A DNA stretch of 64,000 nt, from NCBI GenBank assembly GCA_016719785.1, contig JADJYJ010000001.1:248001-312000 (forward strand). Reading direction: 5' to 3'. The notes beneath the pieces are model-generated. The model saw only the letters and a program-made list of their open reading frames with translations, was not told the DNA's origin and did no database searches. Source of the DNA: Candidatus Amarolinea dominans. GTDB taxonomy: Bacteria; Chloroflexota; Anaerolineae; SSC4; Amarolineaceae. The first letter of the stretch is position 1; the number at the start of each line of letters is the position of its first letter. Shown one piece after another: positions 54,348-62,175 of this stretch. A program made the translations under genes and the position numbers.

Positions 54348-55091
54348 TCGGCTGATTCTCCCACAAGACCGCCATTGCCCACGGTGTGCCGCGTATCCAC
54401 AATCAATCGCACCTGTCGGTAGATCGCCGGCCAATCGTAACTCGAATGATCGGTGACGATCACTGCGCAGTCCGCCGCAGTCAACGCCGTGTCCAGGTCG
54501 GGCTCGCCGGCCATCGCGAAGCCGTTATACCGGATGATCGGCACGTAGGGATCATGGTAATGCACATCGGCGCCCCGCTGCCGCAGCAGCTCGATCACGT
54601 CCAGCGCCGGCGACTCGCGCACGTCGTCAATGTCCTTCTTATACGCCACCCCCAGCACCAGCACATTGCTGCCCTTGAGCGGCTTGCCGGCCTCGTTCAG
54701 CGCATCCACCACCTTCGCCACCCAGTAGCGCGGCATGTCGCTGTTGATCTCGCCGGCCAACTGGATGAAGCGGGCGTTGTAGTTCAGCGTCTTCATCTTC
54801 CACGACAGATAGAACGGATCCAGCGGGATGCAGTGCCCGCCCACCCCCGGCCCCGGCGTGAACTTCATGAAACCGTAGGGCTTGGTCGCGGCCGCCTCGA
54901 TCACTTCCCAGGGATCCAGCCCCAGCTTGTCGCACATCACCGCGATCTCGTTCACCAGCGCGATGTTCACCGCCCGGAAGGTGTTCTCCAGCAGCTTCAC
55001 CATCTCCGCCGCCTGGGTGGACGACACCGGCACGATCCGCTCGATGAACCGCGGTTTGATCATGAATCTTGGAAAGAAGTTGGTCCTTCAT
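54317..55091 (-). pseudogene. wbpA: WbpA-like UDP-sugar 6-dehydrogenase with its NAD-binding domain deleted
   Basis: Begins MKDQLLSKIHD, as in the four other wbpA starts in this window, and then at ACCGCGGTT jumps to FIERIVPVSSTQAAEMVKLL in another frame. The C-terminal half is intact: FMKFTPGPGVGGHCIPLDPF with the catalytic Cys, VLVLGVAYKKDIDDVRESPA. About 150 residues including the Rossmann domain are gone, so it cannot oxidise UDP-GlcNAc. Confidence 0.85.
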
Positions 55092-55542
55092 CGAGTGACT
55101 TTTGTGTCATGCTCCAGCACAGCGAGTAACCGACTCACCGTAATCGTCGCAATTCCCCGTATCTCCAGTTGCCCCTGCAACTCCAGGTCACGTCACATCC
55201 TCATCGCGGCTGACCACGTGGGTCGCTCCGCCAGCCACCGCCGTCTCCAACACCCAATCGTCGTCAGGATCGCGACACAGGTGCAACATGCCTGAAACCG
55301 GAACCAACCGGGCCACAGCGGCCACACCGCGCACGTAGGCTTCAGCGTCATCCACCGTGGTCTGGCGCACCTTCATAATCCGCGGGCGGCGCAGTACTTC
55401 CAACAACTCCTCCAAGAGCGGCAAAGAACTGACGACCGTGAAACGTCCGGCTCTCCCAGCGCCAATCAAGCGCCGGGAAACCGTGCGGCGTCAGAAACGC
55501 CGACACCCAAATATTCGTGTCAACGACTGCGCTGACGGCCAC
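55088..55542 (-). pseudogene. PIN-domain toxin with two frameshifts
   Basis: From a GTG at 55540-55542: AVSAVVDTNIWVSAFLTPHG, then after a shift near 55470 LIGAGRAGRFTVVSSLPLLE, and ATHVVSRDEDVT, then after another near 55187 RDLELQGQLEIRGIATITV to VTR and a TGA. This is the PIN_3 (predicted toxin component) family. Its final TGA overlaps the ATG of the wbpA remnant as ATGA (55088-55091). Confidence 0.7.
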
Positions 55543-55837
55543 GGTGTTCCTGGCGGACTTCGGCTCTAGCAGCCGTGATTTCGGCTTCGATCTCCGCCGG
55601 CGTGTAACTGCTTGGACGGCTATGAACCTCCGCCAAGAGATCGGATAGCGCAGACCAATTGGTCTGCCGGCGCGCTTCATCATTAGACTCAATCGCCCGC
55701 AGTCGCCGATATTCTTCGAAAGAAATCAGCACCGCCAATGGCTGACCTTCGCGCTCCAGGATGAGCGGACGCTGCAGGTCGGCCACGGCGCTGCCGTAAG
55801 CCACACTTGCTTCTGCGATCCGGTTTGCGTCTGTCAT
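55520..55837 (-). CDS. Phd/YefM-like antitoxin of the PIN toxin
   Basis: 105 aa, ATG with GGGGAG upstream. LQRPLILEREGQPLAVLISF is the Phd/YefM dimerisation strand region; the helical C-terminus (IESNDEARRQTNWSALSDLL) would bind the toxin. Overlaps the PIN gene by 23 nt. Confidence 0.75.
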   Translation of the reverse strand: MTDANRIAEASVAYGSAVADLQRPLILEREGQPLAVLISFEEYRRLRAIESNDEARRQTNWSALSDLLAEVHSRPSSYTPAEIEAEITAARAEVRQEHRGRQRSR

Positions 55838-55857
55838 CAGTTCACTCCCCGAACACG

Positions 55858-56082
55858 CTATACCACCGACGCTGGCACGCAGATGATCGCCGACGGCATA
55901 TCCTGCACATACGACTCGCCGCGGTTCAACGCGGCCACCTTGCGGCCGTCCACTTCGATGCCGACGACGGGGAAGCCCTGCTCGGCGAAGGCCACGGCCA
56001 GCGGCAGTCCCACGTAGCCCAGGCCGATGACGGCCACAACCGCGGTGTGATCATGAATCTTGGAAAGCAGTTGGTCTTTCAT
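55858..56082 (-). pseudogene. wbpA 5' fragment (copy 2)
   Basis: 74 codons: MKDQLLSKIHDHTAVVAVIG, LGYVGLPLAVAFAEQGFPVV and GESYVQDMPSAIICVPASVV, then a stop. The NAD-binding GLGYVG motif is present but the protein ends about one sixth of the way through. The following Phd/PIN cassette starts 20 nt later. Confidence 0.85.
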
Positions 56083-56107
56083 CGAGTGACTCTGTATCAT
56101 CCTTCGG

Positions 56108-56247
56108 CCACGAATGGGTTTTTTGCCACGAATTTCACTAATTTTCACGAAGGGTTTTGATTCGTGGTAATTCGTGTCATTCGTGGCAGAGATTGGTTTT
56201 TTTGCCACGAATTTCACTAATTTTCACGAAGGGTTTCGATTCGTGGT
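56108..56247. repeat. CACGAA repeat block
   Basis: Two copies of a unit containing GCCACGAATTTCACTAATTT, then TCACGAAGGGTTT and ATTCGTGGTAATTCGTG. The same block is at 57303-57422 and 63716-63846, flanking the genes 56259-57295 and the partial gene at 63890. Confidence 0.8.
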
Positions 56248-56258
56248 CTGACGCTGCG

Positions 56259-56744
56259 TCAGGCGATCTCGGCGGTCAGCTCCAGGGGTTGCTCCGCGAC
56301 CGGTGATACCGGGGTGTGCTTATGCACGCGCCAGATAGTGATCTCGGTGTCATCGAATGGCTTGTTACGCCAACGAAGGCTCATGTTTACCCGTATCGAG
56401 GCCAGGGGGTGCTGAAACTTCAAGCTCGCCCACGCTGGTTCAACGAACGACTTCTCAGGCGCTTCGATCCAACCGTGATCCCTCATGATGCGTCGAAACC
56501 AGGAGACTGTTTCTTCAAGTGACAGCGTCACCTTGAACATTCCGCTCAAGGCGTCATAGGTGGCGTCTGAACGGAAGGTGAAGCGCCATTCCGGATAGAC
56601 AATCAGTTCGTGATTCTTGCCAAAACCGATAAGCGCTGTGTTTGGCGGCAAGGGAACATCGCTTGCCCAATCCTCGAATTCGAGACGCAACGAGACACCA
56701 TCGTCATTGCGAGTGATTTGGCGAATACCGGTCAAAATACCCAT
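56259..56744 (-). CDS. Unrecognised 161-aa protein, second gene of a pair
   Basis: Starts MGILTGIRQITRNDDGVSLR; beta-rich, with ALIGFGKNHELIVYPEWRFT and SVSWF-like helices; ends EQPLELTAEIA. It overlaps the preceding gene by 13 nt. The last 15 residues and about 45 bp are shared with the partial gene at 63890, so this 3' end has been copied. Function unknown. Confidence 0.6.
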   Translation of the reverse strand: MGILTGIRQITRNDDGVSLRLEFEDWASDVPLPPNTALIGFGKNHELIVYPEWRFTFRSDATYDALSGMFKVTLSLEETVSWFRRIMRDHGWIEAPEKSFVEPAWASLKFQHPLASIRVNMSLRWRNKPFDDTEITIWRVHKHTPVSPVAEQPLELTAEIA

Positions 56745-57295
56745 GCGGCAATTCCCAAAGTTTCCATCAGCGCCCGAAGCAGAGTAACCGTCTCTGAAGT
56801 GACGCCATAACCCTGCATGCTACGCGCGACAACTTCTATCTCGCGCAACGCATCGAGGAAATTCTCAATCTGCGATGCATTCAACCTTTGCTTCTGCAAA
56901 ATCTCTTCCAGCGACATGCCGGGATTCTTCTTGACGATCTGGCCGAGGAAGTTGTTGATCTCCTTGACCCAGTAGTTGACTTCTTCGGCCGTGTACGACC
57001 TTTTCTCGATCTTGCGTCGGTACTTGTCGTCATCCCCCGGCGGCTCGAAGCCCGGGAAGCCGCCGACACTGGCTCCGCCCAGCATCTTCGAGAGATGGCT
57101 GGCGGTCTGCCGCAGCAGTCCTTCCGTGCCCGGCGCCAGCGACGCCTGCGCAACGCTCGCCGGCGCCGATGCGGTCAGCTCCACAAGCAGCGTGTTGGAC
57201 ATTGCCATCAGACCAACGAGGGCTATCCCCACGACGACAAGCCACACCAGCGCGGGATTGAGCCGCGACGCTTCACGATCGAGAGAGTGATTCAT
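56732..57295 (-). CDS. Unrecognised membrane-anchored 187-aa protein
   Basis: ATG at 57293-57295 (MNHSLDREASRLNPALVWLV). One membrane helix (LVWLVVVGIALVGLMAMSN), then a helical region with EKRSYTAEEVNYWVKEINNF and ASQIENFLDALREIEVVARS. It does not match a family I know. The pair is flanked by CACGAA repeats on both sides and lies between two wbpA fragments. Confidence 0.6.
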   Translation of the reverse strand: MNHSLDREASRLNPALVWLVVVGIALVGLMAMSNTLLVELTASAPASVAQASLAPGTEGLLRQTASHLSKMLGGASVGGFPGFEPPGDDDKYRRKIEKRSYTAEEVNYWVKEINNFLGQIVKKNPGMSLEEILQKQRLNASQIENFLDALREIEVVARSMQGYGVTSETVTLLRALMETLGIAAWVF

Positions 57296-57302
57296 GGATT
57301 TC

Positions 57303-57422
57303 TTTCTCTGCCACGAGTTTTTACGAATTGTTTTCCTGTTCGTGGTAATTCGTGGCATTCGTGGCAGAGATTGGGGTTTTCTTGCCACGAATTTCACTAA
57401 TTTTCACGAAGGGTTTCGTGGT
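57303..57422. repeat. CACGAA repeat block
   Basis: Contains TTCGTGGTAATTCGTGGCAT and GCCACGAATTTCACTAATTT as in 56108-56247; it forms the upstream border of the 56259-57295 pair. Confidence 0.8.
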
Positions 57423-57790
57423 AGCGCACGTCCGCGCCTTTGTGGCGCAGCAGCTCGATGATGTCCAACGCCGGCGACTCGCGCACATCATCGCCGAGGG
57501 CCGATGGTTGATGGCTGATGGCCCTCCATCGTTCGTCGTTCGTCGTTCGTCAGCGCTGCCAGCCGCTCCGACGGAATATCCTGCACATACGACTCGCCGC
57601 GCTGAACCGCGGCCACCTTGCGGCCGTCCACTTCGATGCCGACGACGGGAAAGCCCTTCTCAGCGAAGGCCACGGCCAGCGGCAGTCCCACGTAGCCCAG
57701 GCCGATGACGGCCACGACCGTGGTGTGATCATGAATCTTGGAAAGAAGTTGGTCTTTCAAACCGTTATCTTTCTTCTCAGTAGACTTCAT
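57420..57790 (-). pseudogene. wbpA fragment (copy 3) with an internal deletion and a low-complexity insert
   Basis: Reads LKDQLLSKIHDHTTVVAVIG, LGYVGLPLAVAFAEKGFPVV, VQRGESYVQDIPSERLAAL, then a CGAACGA/CATCAGCCATCAACC low-complexity run (TNDERRTMEGHQPS), and after a frame change DDVRESPALDIIELLRHKGA from the C-terminal part. The same run and deletion are seen in the copy at 61.6-62.0 kb. Confidence 0.8.
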
Positions 57791-58061
57791 CGTGTGTGCC
57801 CAAAGCGAGAAGATGGATCGCGTTCTCCTCAGAGCTGGGATCGGCTACGAATTCAAAGAGAATACGATTGTCGTAGTCAACCGTGCATGCCCATGCTCCT
57901 GCCAGGCTACCCTTCAGCTTATGGCTGTGTAGCGAGGGATGGAATGGATCATCGGCAAGCTGGCGAAGGGTGATCCCGACCAACTGGTGTAGCTGAGGAT
58001 TCTGGCGGATCGTTCGGCGCAACGTTCGAGTGAAATGCGGACTCCAGATCAGCGCTCTCAC
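57777..58061 (-). CDS. ParE/YafQ-like toxin (RelE superfamily)
   Basis: 94 aa. ALIWSPHFTRTLRRTIRQNP, FHPSLHSHKLKGSLAGAWAC and VDYDNRILFEFVADPSSEEN are the fold of RelE-superfamily mRNA interferases, and the C-terminal LLALGTHDEVY is the usual final strand with H-D-x-V-Y. ATG overlaps the antitoxin stop (ATGA at 58058-58061). Confidence 0.85.
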   Translation of the reverse strand: MRALIWSPHFTRTLRRTIRQNPQLHQLVGITLRQLADDPFHPSLHSHKLKGSLAGAWACTVDYDNRILFEFVADPSSEENAIHLLALGTHDEVY

Positions 58062-58297
58062 TCGTCCAACTCCTCCAACTCCTTCAGCAGATCTTCGGGA
58101 GTGCCTCGACGCACATTGCCGATCCGATAGGCTTCACGCGCTTCTGCGATCACGGTCGTGAGCTCGGCGCGACGATGCTGAATCAGTCGGCGCTTCACGA
58201 TATCGACCAGCAACAGTTGGTCATCAACCGGCAGTCTTTCCACACCCTCAATTGCTTTCTGGAAAACGGATGAACCGATCGCTGTCTGCACACTCAT
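58058..58297 (-). CDS. Antitoxin of the ParE/YafQ-like toxin
   Basis: 79 aa: KAIEGVERLPVDDQLLLVDI, VKRRLIQHRRAELTTVIAEA, ending TPEDLLKELEELDE. This is a common small helical antitoxin type paired with RelE-superfamily toxins. Its ATG overlaps the stop of a wbpA 5' fragment as ATGA (58294-58297), so it is expressed as if it were the next gene of that operon. Confidence 0.75.
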   Translation of the reverse strand: MSVQTAIGSSVFQKAIEGVERLPVDDQLLLVDIVKRRLIQHRRAELTTVIAEAREAYRIGNVRRGTPEDLLKELEELDE

Positions 58298-58542
58298 TTG
58301 AGTACTTCCTTTCCGCCTGCTCCCAGTCCCCTGACCTCCGCCAGCCTGGCCGATGGAATATCCTGCACATACGACTCGCCGCGCTGAACCGCGGCCACCT
58401 TGCGGCCGTCCACTTCGATGCCGACGACGGGAAAGCCCTTCTCAGCGAAGGCCACGGCCAGCGGCAGGCCCACGTAGCCCAGGCCGATGACGGCGACAAC
58501 CGCGGTGTGATCATGAATCTTGGTGAGCAATTGGTCTTTCAT
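58294..58542 (-). pseudogene. wbpA 5' fragment (copy 4)
   Basis: 82 codons MKDQLLTKIHDHTAVVAVIG, LGYVGLPLAVAFAEKGFPVV to IPSARLAEVRGLGAGGKEVL, ending in a TGA that overlaps the antitoxin start. The start ATG overlaps the stop of the fcl 3' fragment (ATGA at 58539-58542), which probably was the original fcl-wbpA junction. Confidence 0.85.
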
Positions 58543-58982
58543 CGAGTGCTCTGGTACCATTCAATCGTCCGCCGCAGCCCGTCTTCAAAAGGGGTCGTCG
58601 CCTCAAACCCGAACACCATCTTCGCCCGGCTGGTATCCAGCTTCCGTCGCGGCTGGCCGTTCGGCTTCGTCGTATCCCAAACGATTCTACCATGAAATCC
58701 GCACAGGCGTGCAATCGTCTCGGTCAGGTCCTTGATGCTGATCTCGAACGCACTGCCCAGGTTCACCGGCAGGCTGTCGTTGTAGCGCTCCGCCGCCAGC
58801 AGGATCCCTTCGGCCGCGTCTGCCACGTACAAAAACTCCCGCGTCGGCGAGCCGTCGCCCCAGGCCACGATCTCCGGATCGCCCCGTTCCACCGCCTCGA
58901 CGCATTTGTCGAAGATCCTCTTCAGAGAGCGAATCAGCGCCGGGATCACGTACGAGGTCTGCAGATCGAAGCCTGTCCTCAA
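58539..58982 (-). pseudogene. fcl 3' fragment (duplicate)
   Basis: 147 codons from a TTG: after a short new leader, CVEAVERGDPEIVAWGDGSP, TREFLYVADAAEGILLAAER, ISIKDLTETIARLCGFHGRI to TIEWYQSTR. It repeats the last 45 % of the fcl gene at 59838. Its catalytic N-terminal part is absent. The leader overlaps the HEPN stop by 4 nt. Confidence 0.8.
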
Positions 58983-59452
58983 CCTTGTTGCTCCAGAAAT
59001 TCGGCAAAGGCCAACATTTCGCCGCGCACCTGGGCCAAAGTCTCGGGCAGGTCTAGCACTAACTTCTCGATCTTGGTCGTCTCGAAATTGTACGCATACA
59101 CATGACGCACCACGTGACGAAACCCTCGATAGCCATCCAGGCGATGATAAGTACTCTGGGAGATGACTGCCGGTCGTAGGCCGGACGTCTCAACGCTCAT
59201 CTGGCGCAAGAGGACCTGGTGCCAGTTTTCGCCCTTTGGCTTTGCAGCATCAATGGTGGTAGCGATCAACTCGAAGATGCGCTCCAGTCCGCTGTAAAAG
59301 CCATGCAGGTTGAGCGCGACACCATCGAGATAGTAGTCATCCGCATTTCTCAGCGCACGTCCCCAGCCCTCCGTCACGCGCCCGGCGACTCGATCCAGTT
59401 CTGCAAGCTCATCTCGGATTCGCGTTGCCAGACGGAGCAGTCGTTCACTCAC
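58979..59452 (-). CDS. HepT-type HEPN toxin
   Basis: 157 aa from a GTG at 59450-59452 that overlaps the MNT stop as GTGA. Residues near the end contain RHVVRHVY, a perfect RX4HXY motif of HepT RNases (R, four residues, H, one residue, Y). FYSGLERIFELIATTIDA forms a HEPN helix. It should be inhibited by the MNT partner. Confidence 0.85.
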   Translation of the reverse strand: MSERLLRLATRIRDELAELDRVAGRVTEGWGRALRNADDYYLDGVALNLHGFYSGLERIFELIATTIDAAKPKGENWHQVLLRQMSVETSGLRPAVISQSTYHRLDGYRGFRHVVRHVYAYNFETTKIEKLVLDLPETLAQVRGEMLAFAEFLEQQG

Positions 59453-59838
59453 AACTCGATGCCCTCGCGCTCCACGGCTGCACGTAATGAGGGCCGGCAA
59501 GCATCAGGATCAACCAGGTCAACCCGGAAGATTGGACTGAGGCCAGTGATCGCCGCCACGGCGCCATAGAAACGTGCGGCCGGTATCCCCCAGGCAGCCA
59601 GGTCAATATCAGACCAGGGCGTGAACCAGTCGTCATGGATCAGGGAGCCGAAGACGGCCACTTTGACCGCGCCGTATTGATCCCGCAGCAGCTTGGCGGC
59701 TTGCCGTGCGACGCGCCAGGCTTGTTGACGACGACGTTCCGCGCGCCTCAACTGATCAGGGCCATGACCTTCAACCGCTTGACCTGGCCGATACGATCGC
59801 CACTGTTCGGGAGAGAGGTCAAGAGCTGTTTGTGCCAT
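59449..59838 (-). CDS. MNT-type nucleotidyltransferase antitoxin (MntA-like)
   Basis: 129 aa. VKVAVFGSLIHDDWFTPWSD then IDLAAWG gives the GS-x(9-12)-DxD catalytic signature at residues 64-79. The ATG at 59836-59838 overlaps the fcl stop as TAATG. MntA-type enzymes AMPylate HepT. Confidence 0.85.
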   Translation of the reverse strand: MAQTALDLSPEQWRSYRPGQAVEGHGPDQLRRAERRRQQAWRVARQAAKLLRDQYGAVKVAVFGSLIHDDWFTPWSDIDLAAWGIPAARFYGAVAAITGLSPIFRVDLVDPDACRPSLRAAVEREGIEL

Positions 59839-60832
59839 TATCGAGACCTCCGATACCATTCAATCGTTTGCCGCAGCCCCGTCTCGAACGGCGTGGTTGC
59901 CTCAAACCCGAACATCGCCTTCGCCCGGCTGGTGTCCAGTTTCCGCCGCGGTTGACCGTTGGGCTTCGTCGTGTCCCAAACGATTCTACCATGAAATCCG
60001 CACAGGCGTGCAATTGTCTCCGTCAGGTCCTTGATGCTGATCTCGAAGGCGCTGCCCAAATTCACCGGCAGGCTGTCGTTGTAACGCTCCGCCGCCAATA
60101 GGATCCCCTCGGCTGCATCTTCCACGTACAGGAACTCCCGCGTCGGCGAGCCATCGCCCCAGGCCACGATCTCCGGATCACCCCGCGCCACCGCCTCGAC
60201 GCATTTCTTGATCAGCGCGGGGATCACATGCGAGCTGTCGGGATTGAAGTTGTCGCGCGGGCCATAGAGGTTCACCGGCAACAGAAAGATGCTGTTGAAA
60301 CCGTACTGCTGGCGATAGGCTTGCGACTGCACCAGCAACATCTTCTTGGCCAGGCCATACGGTGCGTTGGTCTCTTCGGGGTACCCGTTCCACAAATCCT
60401 CTTCACGAAACGGCACCGGCGTGAACTTGGGATAAGCGCACACCGTGCCCAGCGCCACGAACTTGCTCACGCCGGCCTTCCACGCTTCGTGCAGCAACGG
60501 CGCGCCCATCATCAGGTTATCGTAGAAGAACTCGGCCGGATGCGCCCGGTTGGCGCCGATGCCGCCCACCCGCGCCGCAAGGTGCAGGATGATGTCCGGC
60601 CGCGCGTCCGCCAGCAAGCGCCGGATCGCGGTCAGGTCGCGCAGATCGTAATCCTCGATGCGCGGCACGAAGACCTCTCCAGCGCCGCGGGCCTGCAGCT
60701 TCTTGGCGATGACCGATCCCAGGAAGCCCGCGCCGCCGGTCACGACGACCGCTGGTTGCGCCAGAAGGTATTGCTGTCGGGCCAGGGTAGGGTTGCAGGT
60801 TCGCCATAGATGGTTGGCTGTTGGTTGCTCAT
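59838..60832 (-). pseudogene. fcl: GDP-L-fucose synthase with one frameshift near the start
   Basis: The ATG at 60830-60832 begins MSNQQPTIYGEPATLPWPDS; NTFWRNQR is followed by a missing base near 60750, after which VTGGAGFLGSVIAKKLQARG and NAPYGLAKKMLLVQSQAYRQ (YxxxK) continue in frame to the end. A copy of the start at 62061-62132 has the unbroken QRVVVTGG. The enzyme makes GDP-L-fucose from the GMD product. Its stop overlaps the MNT start and its start overlaps the aspartic protease stop. Confidence 0.8.
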
Positions 60833-61224
60833 GGCTGCGATGCCTTACGCCGCATCTCCATTCGGTCGAAATCCACGATCGCTCCTACCTCCAACAGGAA
60901 ATCAAAGCCCAAGATTGCGTCAAACTCGTAACCATAGTCAGTATTGCCGGCTTGTATTACGAAGTTCGCCACGTGCAATTCCCCAACCGTAAGCGCATCC
61001 ACATGAAATTCAACGACGCTTTCTCCACCCGCACCGATTCCTGTCATCTCGCGAATGCGTGCATTGGGTGGTGGTTGAATACCCTTTTCACGCAACCTAT
61101 CAAACGGAAATAGTGTTCCGGCCGATCCTGTGTCCAATAGCACCTTGTCAAATCTCAGACTGACCCCACCATCATTGAGTGTGGCAGTTATCATGGGCAA
61201 GTTGTCAGCGATTCGTATCTTCAT
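60829..61224 (-). CDS. Retropepsin-like clan AA aspartic protease
   Basis: 131 aa from MKIRIADNLPMITATLNDGG. The catalytic motif VLLDTGSAGTLFP is at about residues 29-41 and the hydrophobic-hydrophobic-G pair is ILGFDFLLE, as in bacterial retropepsin-like proteases, which are active as dimers. It is coupled to the upstream gene (TGATG overlap at 61222-61226) and its stop overlaps the fcl start (ATGA at 60829-60832). Its substrate is unknown. Confidence 0.8.
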   Translation of the reverse strand: MKIRIADNLPMITATLNDGGVSLRFDKVLLDTGSAGTLFPFDRLREKGIQPPPNARIREMTGIGAGGESVVEFHVDALTVGELHVANFVIQAGNTDYGYEFDAILGFDFLLEVGAIVDFDRMEMRRKASQP

Positions 61225-61484
61225 CACTTGCCCCTGATTCCGACCCAATACTGGAGCTTAATTTCTATTTTGTCATTGCTCGTGTGATAGACATACAGTC
61301 GTTGTGTTGGCGCTTTTTTGTGTAATGCGTTGTAATGCTCCCAAGCCTCGTAAAAATCAGTGTAGGCGTGAATAGGGGCCAACTCGTCAACAATGCGACG
61401 CCGATCTTCAGTTACATGTGATTCCACTGCCGCAAAGAGCAACCACTTGTCCGGGAACTGCTCACGGACTTCTTGCCATTTCAT
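61224..61484 (-). CDS. Unrecognised small partner of the aspartic protease
   Basis: 86 aa from MKWQEVREQFPDKWLLFAAV with GGAGGATCAA upstream (ATG 61482-61484). HVTEDRRRIVDELAPIHAYT and YVYHTSNDKIEIKLQYWVGI follow. Small proteins starting with WxEVxxxYPxxWLLxEA precede retropepsin genes in other bacteria, which suggests a conserved two-gene module of TA or regulatory type. Confidence 0.7.
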   Translation of the reverse strand: MKWQEVREQFPDKWLLFAAVESHVTEDRRRIVDELAPIHAYTDFYEAWEHYNALHKKAPTQRLYVYHTSNDKIEIKLQYWVGIRGK

Positions 61485-61486
61485 TT

Positions 61487-61570
61487 GATCCTCCAAACGC
61501 CGTAACCCACCCTCGAACGATGTTCTCGCTTCGAAGCCAAACCGCTCCCGCGCCCCTCGTAGCCTTTGGT
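61487..61570 (-). pseudogene. Epimerase C-terminal scrap
   Basis: Encodes RGARERFGFEARTSFEGGLR and RLEDQ, equivalent to the end of fcl/epimerase proteins (RAKAMFGFEATTPFETGLRQ). It leads directly into the small protease-partner gene. Confidence 0.6.
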
Positions 61571-61599
61571 CAGGAGGAACGTCGAAGCATGTCCTGAGT

Positions 61600-62031
61600 T
61601 GAGCCGAAGGGGGCCGCGTCCGGGTCGGTCTCGCCGGCCATCTCGAAGCCGTTGTGTTGGATGGTCGGCACGTAGGGATCGTGGTAGTGCATATCGGCAC
61701 CCTTCTGGCGCAGCAGCTCGATCACGTCCAACGCCGGCGACTCGCGCACATCATCGCCGAGGGCCGATGGTTGATGGCTGATGGCTGATGGCCCTCCATC
61801 GTTCGTCGTTCGTCGTTCGTCAGCGCTGCCAGCCGCTCCGATGGAATATCCTGCACATACGACTCGCCGCGCTGAACCGCGGCCACCTTGCGGCCGTCCA
61901 CTTCGATGCCGACGACGGGAAAACCCCTTCTCGGCGAAGGCCACGGCCAGCGGCAGGCCCACGTAGCCCAGGCCGATGACGGCGACGGTGGCGCTGTGAT
62001 CGTGGATTTTGGTGAGAAGTTGATGTTTCAT
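61600..62031 (-). pseudogene. wbpA fragment (copy 5) with low-complexity insert
   Basis: MKHQLLTKIHDHSATVAVIG, LGYVGLPLAVAFAEKGF, then a one-base insertion (GGGTTTTCCC for GGCTTTCCC) shifts frame; later a run read as DERRTTNDGGPSAISHQPSA joins DDVRESPALDVIELLRQKGA and DMHYHDPYVPTIQHNGF. The internal NAD/UDP-binding centre is missing as in copy 3. Confidence 0.8.
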
Positions 62032-62060
62032 TCGAGTTACCATGCGGACGAAGCTTTCAG

Positions 62061-62132
62061 TCAACGTCCGCCAGTCACGACGACGCGCTGGTCACGCCAG
62101 AAGGTATTGCTATCGGGCCAGCTATTGAGCAT
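62061..62132 (-). pseudogene. fcl 5' fragment
   Basis: 23 codons MLNSWPDSNTFWRDQRVVVT and GGR, then a TGA. It is the beginning of fcl in correct frame, joined about 30 bp later to wbpA copy 5. All the middle of fcl is absent. Confidence 0.75.
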
Positions 62133-62175
62133 GGGGTGAATCTCCTAAATCCTTTCAAATCCCTTCAAAAACCCT

